The notes under the pieces were generated by a model. That model made no database searches, was not told the origin of the DNA, and worked only from the letters and a program-made list of their open reading frames with translations. From Pseudomonadota bacterium (GTDB lineage: Bacteria; Pseudomonadota; Alphaproteobacteria; Sphingomonadales; Sphingomonadaceae): a stretch of DNA of 64,000 nt. The position numbers and the translations under genes are program-made. Each line of letters begins with the position of its first letter. Positions within the stretch are counted from its first letter, which is position 1. Shown here one piece after another: positions 36,028-44,912 of the stretch. Location of the stretch: contig JAJZQN010000005.1 of assembly GCA_021847605.1 (NCBI GenBank), forward strand, positions 79,677-143,676. The letters are read 5' to 3'.

Positions 36028-37256
36028 TGCGGTCCTTTTTGATGATGGGGGCGGCGCTCGTCGCGCTGCTCCCACTGAGCGCGCAGGTTCAGGCGCAGGC
36101 GGTGTCGAAGAAGGATTATGACCTGCATCAGCGGTTGCTGACGCTGGACAGTCATCTCGATACGCCCGCTTCGCTCGATCTGCCCGGTTGGTCGATCGAG
36201 GAGGGGCATGACGTCCATGGCGACTTCACGCAGGTCGATCTGCCGCGCATGAAGAAGGGCGGTCTGGATGGCGGTTTCTGGGCCATCTATACCGGGCAGG
36301 GACCGGTGACGATCGAAGGGTTCCGCAAGGCGCGGGACTTTGCGATCATGCGCGGCCTGTCGATCCGCAACATGGTGGCGGCGGACCCGGCCAATTTCGC
36401 GCTGGCGCTGGAGGCGAAGGACGCCGCGCCTATCGCGGCGGCGGGCAAGCGGGTCGTCTATATGTCGATCGAAAATGCCTATCCGCTGGGTGAGGATGTC
36501 AGCCTGCTTCAGACATTCTATGACATGGGTGTGCGGGTGTCGGGCTTTGCCCATTTCGCGCATAACCAGTTTGCCGACAGTTCGACCGATCCGTCGGGCA
36601 AGCCGCGTTTTGGCGGGCTTAGCCCACTGGGCAAGGAATTGCTGAAGGAAATGAACCGCCTGGGCATCGTGCCGGATGCGTCGCACAGTAGCGATCAGGT
36701 GCTGGACGATCTGCTGGCGCTGTCGACCACGCCGATCCTGCTGACCCATTCGGGATGCAAGGCGATCTATGACCATCCACGCAATATCGACGACGCGCAC
36801 CTGAAGGCGCTGGCCGCCAAGGGCGGGGTCATTCAGATGAATGCCTATGGCGCCTATCTGAAGGCGAGCAAGCCCAATCCCGACCGGCAAAAGGCGATGC
36901 GCGCCCTATTCGGACAGATGCGCGAGGGCGAGAAGATGACGGCGGCCAGGCGCGCCGAACTGCTGGCCAAGCGCAAGGAAATCGAGAAGCTCTACCCCGA
37001 CACCGACAGGCCGACCTTCGACGATTTCATGGCGCATATGCTGCATGCTCTGAAGGTCGTGGGGCCGGAGCATGTCGGCATCGGCGCGGACTGGGATGGC
37101 GGCGGCGGCGTGGTGGGCATGGAGGATGTCGTCGACCTGCCCAAGATCACCGCCGCGCTGCTGAAGGCCGGATATAGCGAGGCCGACATCCAGAAAATCT
37201 GGTCCGGCAATGTGCTGCGCGTGCTGGCCGCCAACGAGGCGGGCAAGGGAAAATAG
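36027..37256 (+). CDS. M19-family membrane dipeptidase (renal dipeptidase type)
   Basis: A 409-aa exported zinc peptidase. A signal peptide (1-22, ending VQAQA) precedes LLTLDSHLDTPASL (zinc His-x-Asp), VVYMSIENAYPLGED (bridging Glu), LTHSGCKAIYDHPRNIDD (zinc His) and HVGIGADWDGGG (Asp). Family members cleave dipeptides, including D-amino-acid or unusual ones. Translationally coupled to the TonB receptor, so it probably processes the imported ligand in the periplasm; the ligand itself is not known. Confidence 0.9.
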   Translation: MRSFLMMGAALVALLPLSAQVQAQAVSKKDYDLHQRLLTLDSHLDTPASLDLPGWSIEEGHDVHGDFTQVDLPRMKKGGLDGGFWAIYTGQGPVTIEGFRKARDFAIMRGLSIRNMVAADPANFALALEAKDAAPIAAAGKRVVYMSIENAYPLGEDVSLLQTFYDMGVRVSGFAHFAHNQFADSSTDPSGKPRFGGLSPLGKELLKEMNRLGIVPDASHSSDQVLDDLLALSTTPILLTHSGCKAIYDHPRNIDDAHLKALAAKGGVIQMNAYGAYLKASKPNPDRQKAMRALFGQMREGEKMTAARRAELLAKRKEIEKLYPDTDRPTFDDFMAHMLHALKVVGPEHVGIGADWDGGGGVVGMEDVVDLPKITAALLKAGYSEADIQKIWSGNVLRVLAANEAGKGK

Positions 37257-37268
37257 GCCGTCTATCCA

Positions 37269-37341
37269 TTCGTTTCGAGCGTAGTCGAGCAACGAGGCCG
37301 CGCTGTGCCAGCCGCTTCTCGATTGCGCTCGAAGCGAACGG
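37269..37341. repeat. Dispersed inverted repeat, family B
   Basis: Left arm TTCGTTTCGAGCGTAGTCGA and right arm ending GCTCGAAGCGAACGG form an inverted pair around a ~25-base spacer. It lies between the convergent dipeptidase and mmsB genes. Confidence 0.8.
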
Positions 37342-37385
37342 AGGGAAGGTTATGCGAACGGTTTCCGGGCGAACGGAGTCCGGGG

Positions 37386-38279
37386 CTATTTCCCCTCCAG
37401 CATTTCGATCATGAGGGAGAAGTCGCGGGCGGCTTCTCCTTTATTGGCGAGTAACTGATAGAGCGCTTCGGCGGCATTGCCCATGGGGACGGAGGCGCCG
37501 ACCTGACTGGCGGCCTGTGTCGCGAGTTTCAGATCCTTGAGCATCAGGCCAACGGCAAAGCCACCCTGATAGCCGGTGTCGGATGGCGATTGCGGGCCGA
37601 CGCCGGGAACCGGGCAATAGCTGGTCATCGACCAGCTCTGCCCCGACGACACGCTGGAAATATCGTAGAAGGTCTGGGGATCGAGGCCGATCTTTTTGGC
37701 CATGGCAAAGGCTTCGCAGGTGGCGACCATGGTCGCGCCCAACAGCATATTGTTGCAGATTTTGGCCGCCTGACCATTGCCCGCGCCACCGGCATGGATC
37801 ACCGCCTTGCCCATGGCCGACAGGATGGGACGGGCGCGGTCGAACGCGGCGTCGGTGCCGCCGACCATGAAGGTCAGCGTGCCGCCATTGGCCGCTGCGA
37901 TGCCGCCTGACACTGGCGCGTCCACCATGTCGAAACCCAGTGCGGCGGCGGCCTCACTCACGCGACGGGCTGTGGCGACATCGATGGTGGAGCAGTCGAG
38001 GAACAGGGTGCCGGGGGCGGCAGCCCCGAATATCTCGCCGCTATAGACGCTTTCGACATGGGCGCCGGCAGGCAGCATCGTGACCACGGCGTCGGTGCCG
38101 ATCATCGCCTCTCCCGCGCTGGCGACGCGGGTCGCGCCATGGCTCTCCGCTTTGGCCAGTGCATCCTCCGACAGATCGAAGGCGCGGACGGCAAAGCCAT
38201 TCTTCACCAGATTGGTGGCCATGCCGCCGCCCATATTGCCAAGACCGATGAAGGCGATCGTCCGGGGGGCGTCAGTCAT
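37386..38279 (-). CDS. mmsB: 3-hydroxyisobutyrate dehydrogenase
   Basis: A 297-aa NAD-dependent beta-hydroxyacid dehydrogenase. IAFIGLGNMGGGMATNLVK is the NAD loop, FLDCSTIDVATARRVSEAA and DAPVSGGIAAANGGTLTFMV the substrate loop, and GGAGNGQAAKICNNMLLG holds the catalytic Lys. It oxidises 3-hydroxyisobutyrate to methylmalonate semialdehyde in valine breakdown. The two following genes upstream on this strand encode the preceding steps, so the trio forms one operon. The next enzyme (MmsA) is not encoded in this window. Confidence 0.92.
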   Translation of the reverse strand: MTDAPRTIAFIGLGNMGGGMATNLVKNGFAVRAFDLSEDALAKAESHGATRVASAGEAMIGTDAVVTMLPAGAHVESVYSGEIFGAAAPGTLFLDCSTIDVATARRVSEAAAALGFDMVDAPVSGGIAAANGGTLTFMVGGTDAAFDRARPILSAMGKAVIHAGGAGNGQAAKICNNMLLGATMVATCEAFAMAKKIGLDPQTFYDISSVSSGQSWSMTSYCPVPGVGPQSPSDTGYQGGFAVGLMLKDLKLATQAASQVGASVPMGNAAEALYQLLANKGEAARDFSLMIEMLEGK

Positions 38280-38408
38280 TGCATCTCTCTCCGCTTAGAT
38301 TCTCATATTTCCCGCAGATTTTATCATTTTCTTGCGTGTGCCTGATCCTATCGGAAAGGGGCGGCATGGATGGTCAACATCGCATGGCGCCGCCCCTGTA
38401 GGACAGGA

Positions 38409-39497
38409 TCAGCCATCCTCGGCCAGTTCCGGCAGCGGCGTCCATGCCCGGTCGGCGGGCAGGGGCGCGAAAATTTCGTCGATCATGGCGTCGCTCACAC
38501 CCTCCAGCGTGGCGGGGTTCCAGTTCGGCTTGTTATCCTTGTCAAAGATGACGGCCCGCACGCCTTCGACGAAATCGGGGCGGCGGATGATCGCGCAGGC
38601 AAGGCCATATTCCATCACCATATTGTCGGCGAAGCTGGATTTGGCGTTGCCCTCCACCAACTGGCGCAGCGCGACCTTGATCGTCTGGGGGGATTTGGTG
38701 GCGAGGATGTCGCGTTGCCGGGTCGCCCAGTCACCGCCATCGGCGTTCAGCGCCGCGACGATCTCCTCCGCTCGGTCGGAGGCGAAGAGGCGATCAATGT
38801 CTTCCCGCGCCGCATCGAGAGGGGCGGGCGGCGGCACTTCCACATTCTCATCGAGAATGTCGGCCACGCCCAGCGGATCGGCTAATATGCGGGCCTTCAC
38901 CGCCGCAATCCGATCCGACGCCATATAATGGGTGGCGATGCCCAGCGACAGGCAATCCGCGCCGTCGATTCGCGATCCGGTAGCCGCCAGCCATGCGCCG
39001 ACGCGACCGGGCAGGCGCGGCAGGAACCAGCCGCCGCCGACATCGGGGAACAGGCCGATGCCGGTTTCCGGCATGGCAAAGACGGTGCGTTCGGTCGCGA
39101 CGCGATAGGCGGCCGGCAGGGAAAGGCCCACGCCGCCGCCCATAACGATACCGTAGATAAAGGCGACGATAGGCTTGCCATAGACGAATAGCAGATGGTT
39201 CATCCGATATTCGACATGGAAGAAACGCTCAGCCTCGACACAATCGTCTTTCGCGCTGTTGGCGATCAGCGCGATGTCGCCCCCGGCGCAGAAGCCGCGC
39301 GAGAGTTTCGGGTCGCCACCCGGATCGGGCAGGTGATCGATCATCACCAGCGCCACCCCGTCGTCCTGCGCCCATGCCAGCAATGCCGCGTTGATTGCGC
39401 TGCACATGGCGGGGGTCAGTGCATGGATCGCCTTCGGCCGGTTAAGCCGGATACGACCTACGCTGTTTTCGACGAAGGTGAGGACTTGATCGGTCAT
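38409..39497 (-). CDS. 3-hydroxyisobutyryl-CoA hydrolase (crotonase family)
   Basis: A 362-aa crotonase-family hydrolase. VGRIRLNRPKAIHALT opens the fold; RGFCAGGDIALIA and YGIVMGGGVGLSLPAAYRVA give the oxyanion hole; MPETGIGLFPDVGGGWFLPR is diagnostic for 3-hydroxyisobutyryl-CoA hydrolases rather than simple hydratases, as is the length (~350 aa against ~260). It frees 3-hydroxyisobutyrate for MmsB. Start is the second of two ATGs (39497); 39500 is equivalent. Leftward operon with the acyl-CoA dehydrogenase 21 bases upstream. Confidence 0.9.
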   Translation of the reverse strand: MTDQVLTFVENSVGRIRLNRPKAIHALTPAMCSAINAALLAWAQDDGVALVMIDHLPDPGGDPKLSRGFCAGGDIALIANSAKDDCVEAERFFHVEYRMNHLLFVYGKPIVAFIYGIVMGGGVGLSLPAAYRVATERTVFAMPETGIGLFPDVGGGWFLPRLPGRVGAWLAATGSRIDGADCLSLGIATHYMASDRIAAVKARILADPLGVADILDENVEVPPPAPLDAAREDIDRLFASDRAEEIVAALNADGGDWATRQRDILATKSPQTIKVALRQLVEGNAKSSFADNMVMEYGLACAIIRRPDFVEGVRAVIFDKDNKPNWNPATLEGVSDAMIDEIFAPLPADRAWTPLPELAEDG

Positions 39498-39518
39498 CAA
39501 TGCTCCTGTGAAGGGGGA

Positions 39519-40673
39519 TTATTGGCGCAGCATGTCGCGGGCGACGATCATCCGCATCACCTGATTAGTGCCTTCCAATATGGAATGGACGCGCAGGTCG
39601 CGCCAGAAGCGCTCGATCGGATAATCCATCAGATAGCCATAGCCGCCATGCAGCTGCAACGCGCGATCCGCCACGGCGGAGCCGGTGTCGGTGGCGAAGC
39701 GTTTCGCCATTGCGGCAAAGCGCGTCTTGTCAGGGGCGTTATCCGTCACCTTGACTGCTGCGGCATAAAGCAGGGTACGTGCCGCCTCCAGTTCGGTCGC
39801 CATGTCGGCCAGAATGAATTGCGTATTCTGGAAATCAGCGATGGCCTGCCCGAATTGCTTGCGGTCTTTCGTATAGGCGACTGCTTCGTCGATACAGCGC
39901 TGGGCACCGCCCAGCGAGCAGGCGCCGATATTGAGGCGACCGCCGTCCAGCCCCATCATCGCGATGCGAAAGCCTTCGCCTTCTGCGCCGACCAGATTGC
40001 CTGCGGGCACCCGCACGCCATCGAAATTCACCTGTGCCGTGGGTTGGGAATGCCAGCCGAGTTTCCGTTCCGGCGCGCCGAAGCTGACGCCGGGCATATC
40101 CTTTTCGATGACGAGGCAACTGATGCCCTTGGGGCCATCCTCCCCGGTGCGGACCATCACGACATAGAGGTCATTTTCGCCGCCGCCCGAGATAAATTGT
40201 TTGGAGCCGGTGACGACATAATGATCGCCCTCTTTCACGGCGCGGGTGCGCAGCGCGGCGGCGTCCGAACCCGATCCGGCCTCCGTCAGGCAATAGCTCG
40301 CCATGCGATCCATCGGCACCATGGAGGGGAGGTAGGCGTCCTTGAGCGCCTGACCGCCGAAACGGTCGATCATCCAGGACGCCATATTGTGGATGGAGAT
40401 GAAGGCGCTGGTCGAGGGGCAGCCATAGGCCATCGCCTCCATGATGAGCGCCGCTTCCAGCCGGCCAAGGCCGATGCCGCCCGATTCCTCTGACACATAG
40501 ATGCCCCCAAAGCCCAAGGCGGCGGCGGCGCGGATCGCGTCGCGGGGGAAGATATGTTTCTCGTCCCATTCAGCGGCGAAAGGGGTGATCGCGTCGGCGG
40601 TGAAACGCCGTGTGAGATCCTGAATCTCGCGCTGATCGTCGGTCAGGTCGAACTGGGTCAAATGCCTCTCCAT
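39519..40673 (-). CDS. Acyl-CoA dehydrogenase, probably isobutyryl-CoA specific
   Basis: A 384-aa FAD flavoprotein. CLTEAGSGSDAAALRT is the FAD-binding signature; RKQFGQAIADFQNTQF and LQLHGGYGYLMDYPIERFWRD the C-terminal helical domain, and LEGTNQVMRMIVAR carries the catalytic Glu of short/branched-chain enzymes. As first gene of the valine operon it should oxidise isobutyryl-CoA to methacrylyl-CoA. The start MERHLTQFDL fits family alignments; the 12 residues upstream to 40709 do not. Divergent from a LysR gene across an 88-base intergenic region. Confidence 0.91.
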   Translation of the reverse strand: MERHLTQFDLTDDQREIQDLTRRFTADAITPFAAEWDEKHIFPRDAIRAAAALGFGGIYVSEESGGIGLGRLEAALIMEAMAYGCPSTSAFISIHNMASWMIDRFGGQALKDAYLPSMVPMDRMASYCLTEAGSGSDAAALRTRAVKEGDHYVVTGSKQFISGGGENDLYVVMVRTGEDGPKGISCLVIEKDMPGVSFGAPERKLGWHSQPTAQVNFDGVRVPAGNLVGAEGEGFRIAMMGLDGGRLNIGACSLGGAQRCIDEAVAYTKDRKQFGQAIADFQNTQFILADMATELEAARTLLYAAAVKVTDNAPDKTRFAAMAKRFATDTGSAVADRALQLHGGYGYLMDYPIERFWRDLRVHSILEGTNQVMRMIVARDMLRQ

Positions 40674-40702
40674 TTTGATCCATCTTGTACCGCTCTTGCG
40701 AT

Positions 40703-40714
40703 ATTGCATGCAAT
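40703..40714. promoter_or_regulatory. Candidate operator palindrome between valine operon and lysR
   Basis: ATTGCATGCAAT is a perfect 12-base palindrome of T-N-A type in the middle of the 88-base divergent intergenic region. Placement fits a LysR-type site controlling both directions, but no binding data exist. Confidence 0.45.
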
Positions 40715-40761
40715 GGCGAAATTATGCACATTCAGTCTGCGATAATGCAGGGAGAGGATGC

Positions 40762-41661
40762 ATGTTCGACTGGGACGATCTGCGGGTCTTTCTGGCCATG
40801 GCACGGTCGCGCAAGATTGCGCCGGCGGCCCGCACGCTGGGGATCGACGCGACCACTATTGCGCGGCGGCTGGTGCGGCTGGAAAAGGCGCTGGGCGTCG
40901 AGCTTTTCGAGACAGGCGCGGGGGAGCGCGGGCTGACGGCGCGGGGACAGGCGTTGATGGTGCATGCCGAGGCCGCCGAAAGCGCCGCCTTCGCCGCGAT
41001 GGAAGAGATGCAGGGGCAACAGCGCAAGCTGGCGGGGCAGGTGCGGCTGTCGGTGGCGGAGGGGTTTGGCACATGGGTGCTGGCGCCGGGCATGGCCGAT
41101 TTCAACCGTCAGCATCCCGGTATCCGGCTGGACCTGATTACCGCATCGGGCTTTCTCAACCCCTCGAAACGCGAGGCCGATATGGCGGTGATGCTGGCGC
41201 GGCCGCAGCGGGGGCGGCTGACGGTGCGGCGGCTGGGCGACTATGGCCTGCACCTTTATGCGTCGCCCGCTTATCTGGAGCGCGCGGGACGGCCCGACAG
41301 CCCGGCGGCGCTGCATGATCATACGCTGGTCGGCTATGTGCCCGAATTCATCTTTTCCCCCGAACTGGATTATCTGGACGAGGTGGATGCCGGGTTGGAG
41401 GCGACATTGCGATCCACCAGCATCGTGATGCAGCAGCGCATGTTGGTGGAGGGGGCGGGTATCGGCGTGCTGCCCGATTTTATCGGGCGACGCGATCCGG
41501 CTTTGGTGCCGCTGATGACGGATCAGGTGGAAATCGTGCGCAGTTTCTGGCTGGTCATGCATGGCGACCTGCGCGGGCTGGCGCGGATCGGCGCGGTGGC
41601 CGACTGGTTGCAGGCGCGCATCGATACATTGTCGAGCGGACGGGACGGGGGGCAGGCGTAG
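40762..41661 (+). CDS. LysR-family transcriptional regulator
   Basis: A 299-aa regulator. The N-terminal winged helix-turn-helix reads FDWDDLRVFLAMARSRKIAPA then ARTLGIDATTIARRLVRLEKALG; a linker helix and periplasmic-binding-type effector domain (about 90-290) follow. The wording AxxLGxDxTTIxRRLxRLE places it with LysR proteins that often show atypical recognition helices (TTI-RR). Divergent from the valine-degradation operon, which it probably controls. GGAGAGG lies 7 bases before the start at 40762; upstream in-frame ATGs lack an RBS. Confidence 0.88.
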   Translation: MFDWDDLRVFLAMARSRKIAPAARTLGIDATTIARRLVRLEKALGVELFETGAGERGLTARGQALMVHAEAAESAAFAAMEEMQGQQRKLAGQVRLSVAEGFGTWVLAPGMADFNRQHPGIRLDLITASGFLNPSKREADMAVMLARPQRGRLTVRRLGDYGLHLYASPAYLERAGRPDSPAALHDHTLVGYVPEFIFSPELDYLDEVDAGLEATLRSTSIVMQQRMLVEGAGIGVLPDFIGRRDPALVPLMTDQVEIVRSFWLVMHGDLRGLARIGAVADWLQARIDTLSSGRDGGQA

Positions 41662-41760
41662 GACGATCTGACCGATCGATGCCGAGCGAAAGTCAATCGA
41701 CGCGGGGCTTCACCCTCGCTAAGAGAGTCGGAATGGATAGAGAGCCGTCGCATTTTGCCC

Positions 41761-42399
41761 ATGTCGCATAAGCCAAAAAGCTGTCGTACGGCTGCCCTGC
41801 CAAGGAGCGAGTTTCGCACCAAGGCCACCGAATATATGGATTTTCTGGCTGCCTGGCTGCAAAAGCCGCGTCAGACGGCGTCGGTCGTGCCGTCCAGTCG
41901 CTATCTCGCCCGGTTGATGGTCGCGCAGATCGATCCGCAGGATGGTGGGCGCGTGCTGGAACTGGGCGGCGGGACTGGCGTGTTCACTCGCGCCATATTG
42001 GAAACCGGGTTGCCGCCCGAAAAGCTGGAGGTGGTGGAGATTAACCCTGCCTTTGCGCGCGGGCTGCGTCGCCATTTTCCGCATGTGTCGGTGCTGGAGA
42101 CCCCGGCGCAGATCGTATCGACCGCGACCGCAGGCGAGCCCGGCGATTATCAGGTGGTCGTTAGTGGCCTGCCGCTGCTGGCGATGGACCGGACGCTGCA
42201 TATCGACATATTGGGCGAAGCGTTCCGCATGTTGCGCCCCGGTGGCAGCTTCATCCAGTTCACCTATTCGATGCGGCCGCCGGTCAATCGCGCGATATTG
42301 GATCAATTGGGACTGGATGTCGTGCGCGCCGGGCAAACCGTCCGCAATTTTCCCCCGGCCACGGTTTTCCGATTCTTCCGAAAGGGCGAACAGGACTGA
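41761..42399 (+). CDS. SAM-dependent methyltransferase, phospholipid N-methyltransferase-like
   Basis: A 212-aa class I methyltransferase. FLAAWLQKPRQTASVVPSSR resembles the start of PmtA-type phosphatidylethanolamine methyltransferases; GRVLELGGGTGVFTRAIL is the SAM loop; LEVVEINPAFARGLRRHFP motif II; VVVSGLPLLAM and PGGSFIQFTYSMRPP later motifs; FPPATVFRF ends. No membrane segment was seen. It may make mono-, di- or phosphatidylcholine, but rRNA or small-molecule methylation cannot be excluded. Start is ATG at 41761; TTG at 41755 is possible. Confidence 0.75.
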   Translation: MSHKPKSCRTAALPRSEFRTKATEYMDFLAAWLQKPRQTASVVPSSRYLARLMVAQIDPQDGGRVLELGGGTGVFTRAILETGLPPEKLEVVEINPAFARGLRRHFPHVSVLETPAQIVSTATAGEPGDYQVVVSGLPLLAMDRTLHIDILGEAFRMLRPGGSFIQFTYSMRPPVNRAILDQLGLDVVRAGQTVRNFPPATVFRFFRKGEQD

Positions 42400-42442
42400 C
42401 GGAAAGGGCCGCATCCCATGGTGCGGCCCTTTCCTTATGATC

Positions 42443-42547
42443 TCAGGTGAAGGCGCCGTAGATTACATCGACCACGCGCCGCGTTCTGGTGCGGATCAGC
42501 AGCAGGCCGGGGCCATAGCGCACCCAGCGATAGCCGATGGATAGTGG
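42443..42547 (-). pseudogene. Remnant of an RcnB-family gene (C-terminal part)
   Basis: On the minus strand this ends with [19 protein letters not shown] then TRRVVDVIYGAF, matching the C-terminal RxYRWVRYGxDxLLIxxxxGxVVxVxYGxF pattern of RcnB-like periplasmic proteins (an intact relative is at 50007). No signal peptide or charged middle region precedes it; the frame upstream is unlike RcnB. The 344-base gap 42400-42743 contains nothing else recognisable. Interpreted as a decayed 3' fragment. Confidence 0.4.
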
Positions 42548-42743
42548 AACACCGGACCGGGCATCGGCCTGGACATGCTGTGGTCGGCCAGCGCCGTCTC
42601 CGCATGTCTGGGCATGCACGCTCATCCTGCCTGTGGATTTCGGCAATGGTGTGCGCTTTTTGTTCGTCTCGGTTGCATCGGGCCGGTTGCATCGGGCCGA
42701 CGCGATCCTATCTTCGCCGCAACGCAAAGGGGCAGAGCCATCC

Positions 42744-43674
42744 ATGGCATCCATTATCGAGATTGACGGCCTGACGAAACGCTATGCGTCGGGCTTCGAG
42801 GCGTTGAAGGGCGTCGACCTGACCATCAACGAGGGCGAGATTTTTGCGCTGCTGGGGCCGAACGGCGCCGGCAAGACGACGATGATTTCCATCATCTGCG
42901 GCATCGCCCGGCCGAGCGGCGGGACGGTGCGGGTCGCCGGGCATGACATCGTGCGCGATTATCGCGGTGCGCACCGCCATCGGGCTGGTGCCGCAGGAAT
43001 TGCAGACCGACGCTTTCGAGCGTGTCATCGATACGGTGAACTTCAGCCGCGGCCTGTTCGGCAAGCCGCGCGACGATGCCTATGTCGAGAAGGTGCTGCG
43101 CGACCTGTCGCTGTGGGACAAGCGCAACAACAAGATCCTGGAACTGTCGGGCGGGATGAAGCGGCGCGTGATGATCGCCAAGGCGCTGTCGCATGAGCCG
43201 CGAGTGCTGTTTCTGGACGAACCGACGGCGGGCGTGGACGTGGAACTGCGCCGCGACATGTGGAAGCTGATCGGCGAACTGCGCCAGACCGGCGTCACCA
43301 TCATCCTGACCACCCATTATATCGAGGAGGCTGAGGAAATGGCCGACCGGGTGGGGGTTATCAACCGGGGTGAGTTGATGCTGGTCGAGGAAAAGACCGC
43401 GCTGATGAAGAAGCTGGGCAAGAAGACGCTGACCGTCGTTCTGGCCGATCCGATCGACGCCATACCGGCGGAACTGGGCGAATGGCATGTGACGCTGGGC
43501 GCTGAGGGTCATGAAATCGAATATATATTCGATACGCAGGCGGAGCGGACGGGCGTGTCGTCGCTGCTGCGCAAGCTGGGCGACCTTGGCATCGCGTACA
43601 AGGATCTGAACACGCGGCAGAGCAGCCTGGAGGATATTTTCGTGGAACTGGTCCATCAGGAGAAGGCGGCATGA
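42744..43674 (+). pseudogene. ABC-2 exporter ATPase, frameshifted (YadG-like)
   Basis: The N-terminal part starts [20 protein letters not shown] with Walker [12 protein letters not shown] and ends reading [10 protein letters not shown]. The rest continues in the +1 frame: [17 protein letters not shown], signature [16 protein letters not shown], Walker [17 protein letters not shown] and H-loop [14 protein letters not shown], to about 309 aa in total. The break is near 42962-42975 in GGTGCGCACC; adding GC would restore an unbroken DYRGARTAIGL. So it is either a 2-base deletion or a sequencing error. All motifs are intact on either side. It overlaps the permease gene by four bases. Confidence 0.85.
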
Positions 43675-44441
43675 GCCTGTCGAACCTGCGCGCCATCGCG
43701 GCCATCTATAAATTCGAACTGCACCGATTTCGCCGCACATGGCTGACCGGACTGCTGGTGCCGGTCATCACCACATCACTCTATTTCGTGGTGTTCGGCG
43801 GGGCGATCGGATCGCGCATGACGGAAGTGAACGGCATTCCCTATGCCGCCTTCATCGTGCCGGGCCTGATCATGATGTCGATGTTCACCGAAAGCATCTT
43901 CAACGCCAGTTTCGGCATCTACATGCCCAAATTTACCGGCACCATCTATGAGCTGCTATCCGCGCCCGTATCGGCGACGGAAACGATCATCGCCTATGTC
44001 GGCGCGGCGGCGACCAAATCGCTGATCGTGGGCAGCATCATTTTCGTGACGGCGCATCTGTTCGTGGACATTCATGTCGCGCATCCATTCGCCATGGCGG
44101 CGTTCATGATCCTGATTGCGATTAGTTTCTGCCTGTTCGGCTTCATCCTTGGCGTATGGGCGCAGAGTTTCGAACAGTTGCAGGTCATTCCGCTGCTGCT
44201 GATCATGCCGATGACGTTTCTGGGCGGCGCCTTCTACTCCATCCACATGCTGGCGGAGCCGTGGCGCAGCATCACGCTGTTCAACCCGATCGTCTATCTG
44301 ATCTCCGGCTTTCGCTGGACCTTCTTCGGGCAGGGCGATGTCGGCATCGAATTCAGCCTGATATTCGTCGCGGGCATGTTGACGGTCTGCCTGTCAGTGA
44401 TCGGCTGGATGTTCCGCACCGGATACCGGCTGAAGAAATAA
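43671..44441 (+). CDS. ABC-2 type exporter permease (YadH-like)
   Basis: A 256-aa inner-membrane protein with six hydrophobic helices and the ABC2_membrane pattern: [62 protein letters not shown] and the late [15 protein letters not shown]. It pairs with the ATPase gene it overlaps (ATGA). If the frameshift upstream is real, this permease would lack its partner. Substrate unknown; YadGH-like systems export lipids, polysaccharide or drugs. Confidence 0.9.
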   Translation: MSLSNLRAIAAIYKFELHRFRRTWLTGLLVPVITTSLYFVVFGGAIGSRMTEVNGIPYAAFIVPGLIMMSMFTESIFNASFGIYMPKFTGTIYELLSAPVSATETIIAYVGAAATKSLIVGSIIFVTAHLFVDIHVAHPFAMAAFMILIAISFCLFGFILGVWAQSFEQLQVIPLLLIMPMTFLGGAFYSIHMLAEPWRSITLFNPIVYLISGFRWTFFGQGDVGIEFSLIFVAGMLTVCLSVIGWMFRTGYRLKK

Positions 44442-44445
44442 AAAA

Positions 44446-44464
44446 GGGCGGCCAATGGCCGCCC
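44446..44464 (-). terminator. Intrinsic terminator for the leftward WYL-like gene
   Basis: GGGCGGCC-AAT-GGCCGCCC hairpin followed on the minus strand by TTTTTTATTTC. It lies between convergent genes and serves mainly the leftward one (28 bases beyond its stop). Confidence 0.82.
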
Positions 44465-44491
44465 TCATATCGCATCCCGAACGCCGGTGGA

Positions 44492-44812
44492 TCAGGCCGC
44501 AGCGCTTTCGGGGGGAATGGCGAACAGGGTCACGCCCTTATATTTGTCGTCATTCTCGTTATAGAGGCCATGCATAGCCTCAAACTGCTGATCCAGCACC
44601 TGCAAGTCGGACAAGCCAGCCAGTTTGAACGTACCCAGCTTCAGTTCGCGCGGGGGCTGTCCATCGCGATCCGTCGTCACCGCGTCGATGAACATTTCAT
44701 CGTGGCGCGTGTAGAGAATGTGCGGAGCCAGCGTGACCACCATCTTGTTATAGGTGACTTTCAGGCTCTTCTGGAGCGCGATCGCTTCAAAAATTTCGGT
44801 CGGTGCTTGCAT
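44492..44812 (-). CDS. Small conserved-looking protein with a solitary WYL-like fold
   Basis: A 106-aa cytoplasmic protein without signal or membrane segment. The middle (SLKVTYNKMVVTLAPHILYT then RHDEMFIDAVTTDRDGQPPR, then ELKLGTFKLAGLSDL) follows the beta pattern of WYL domains, which sense ligands such as nucleic acids in regulators. No helix-turn-helix is attached, which is unusual. Start MQAPTEIFEAIAL chosen; the frame is open to 44902. The family assignment is tentative. It has its own terminator. Confidence 0.55.
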   Translation of the reverse strand: MQAPTEIFEAIALQKSLKVTYNKMVVTLAPHILYTRHDEMFIDAVTTDRDGQPPRELKLGTFKLAGLSDLQVLDQQFEAMHGLYNENDDKYKGVTLFAIPPESAAA

Positions 44813-44912
44813 GATGGCCGTTCCCTGACCGATTTGCGTGATTCTTTCAATTGCTTTGTGCGCCGCACTATAAACGGTTGATGCAACCAGTGGCCTTTGC
44901 ACGACGGAATGT

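Noticed and set aside
33436..36075. A long open frame on the minus strand opposite the TonB receptor (879 codons).
   Set aside because: It mirrors the codon structure of the receptor gene; composition lacks recognisable domains. A GC-rich genome commonly gives such antisense frames.
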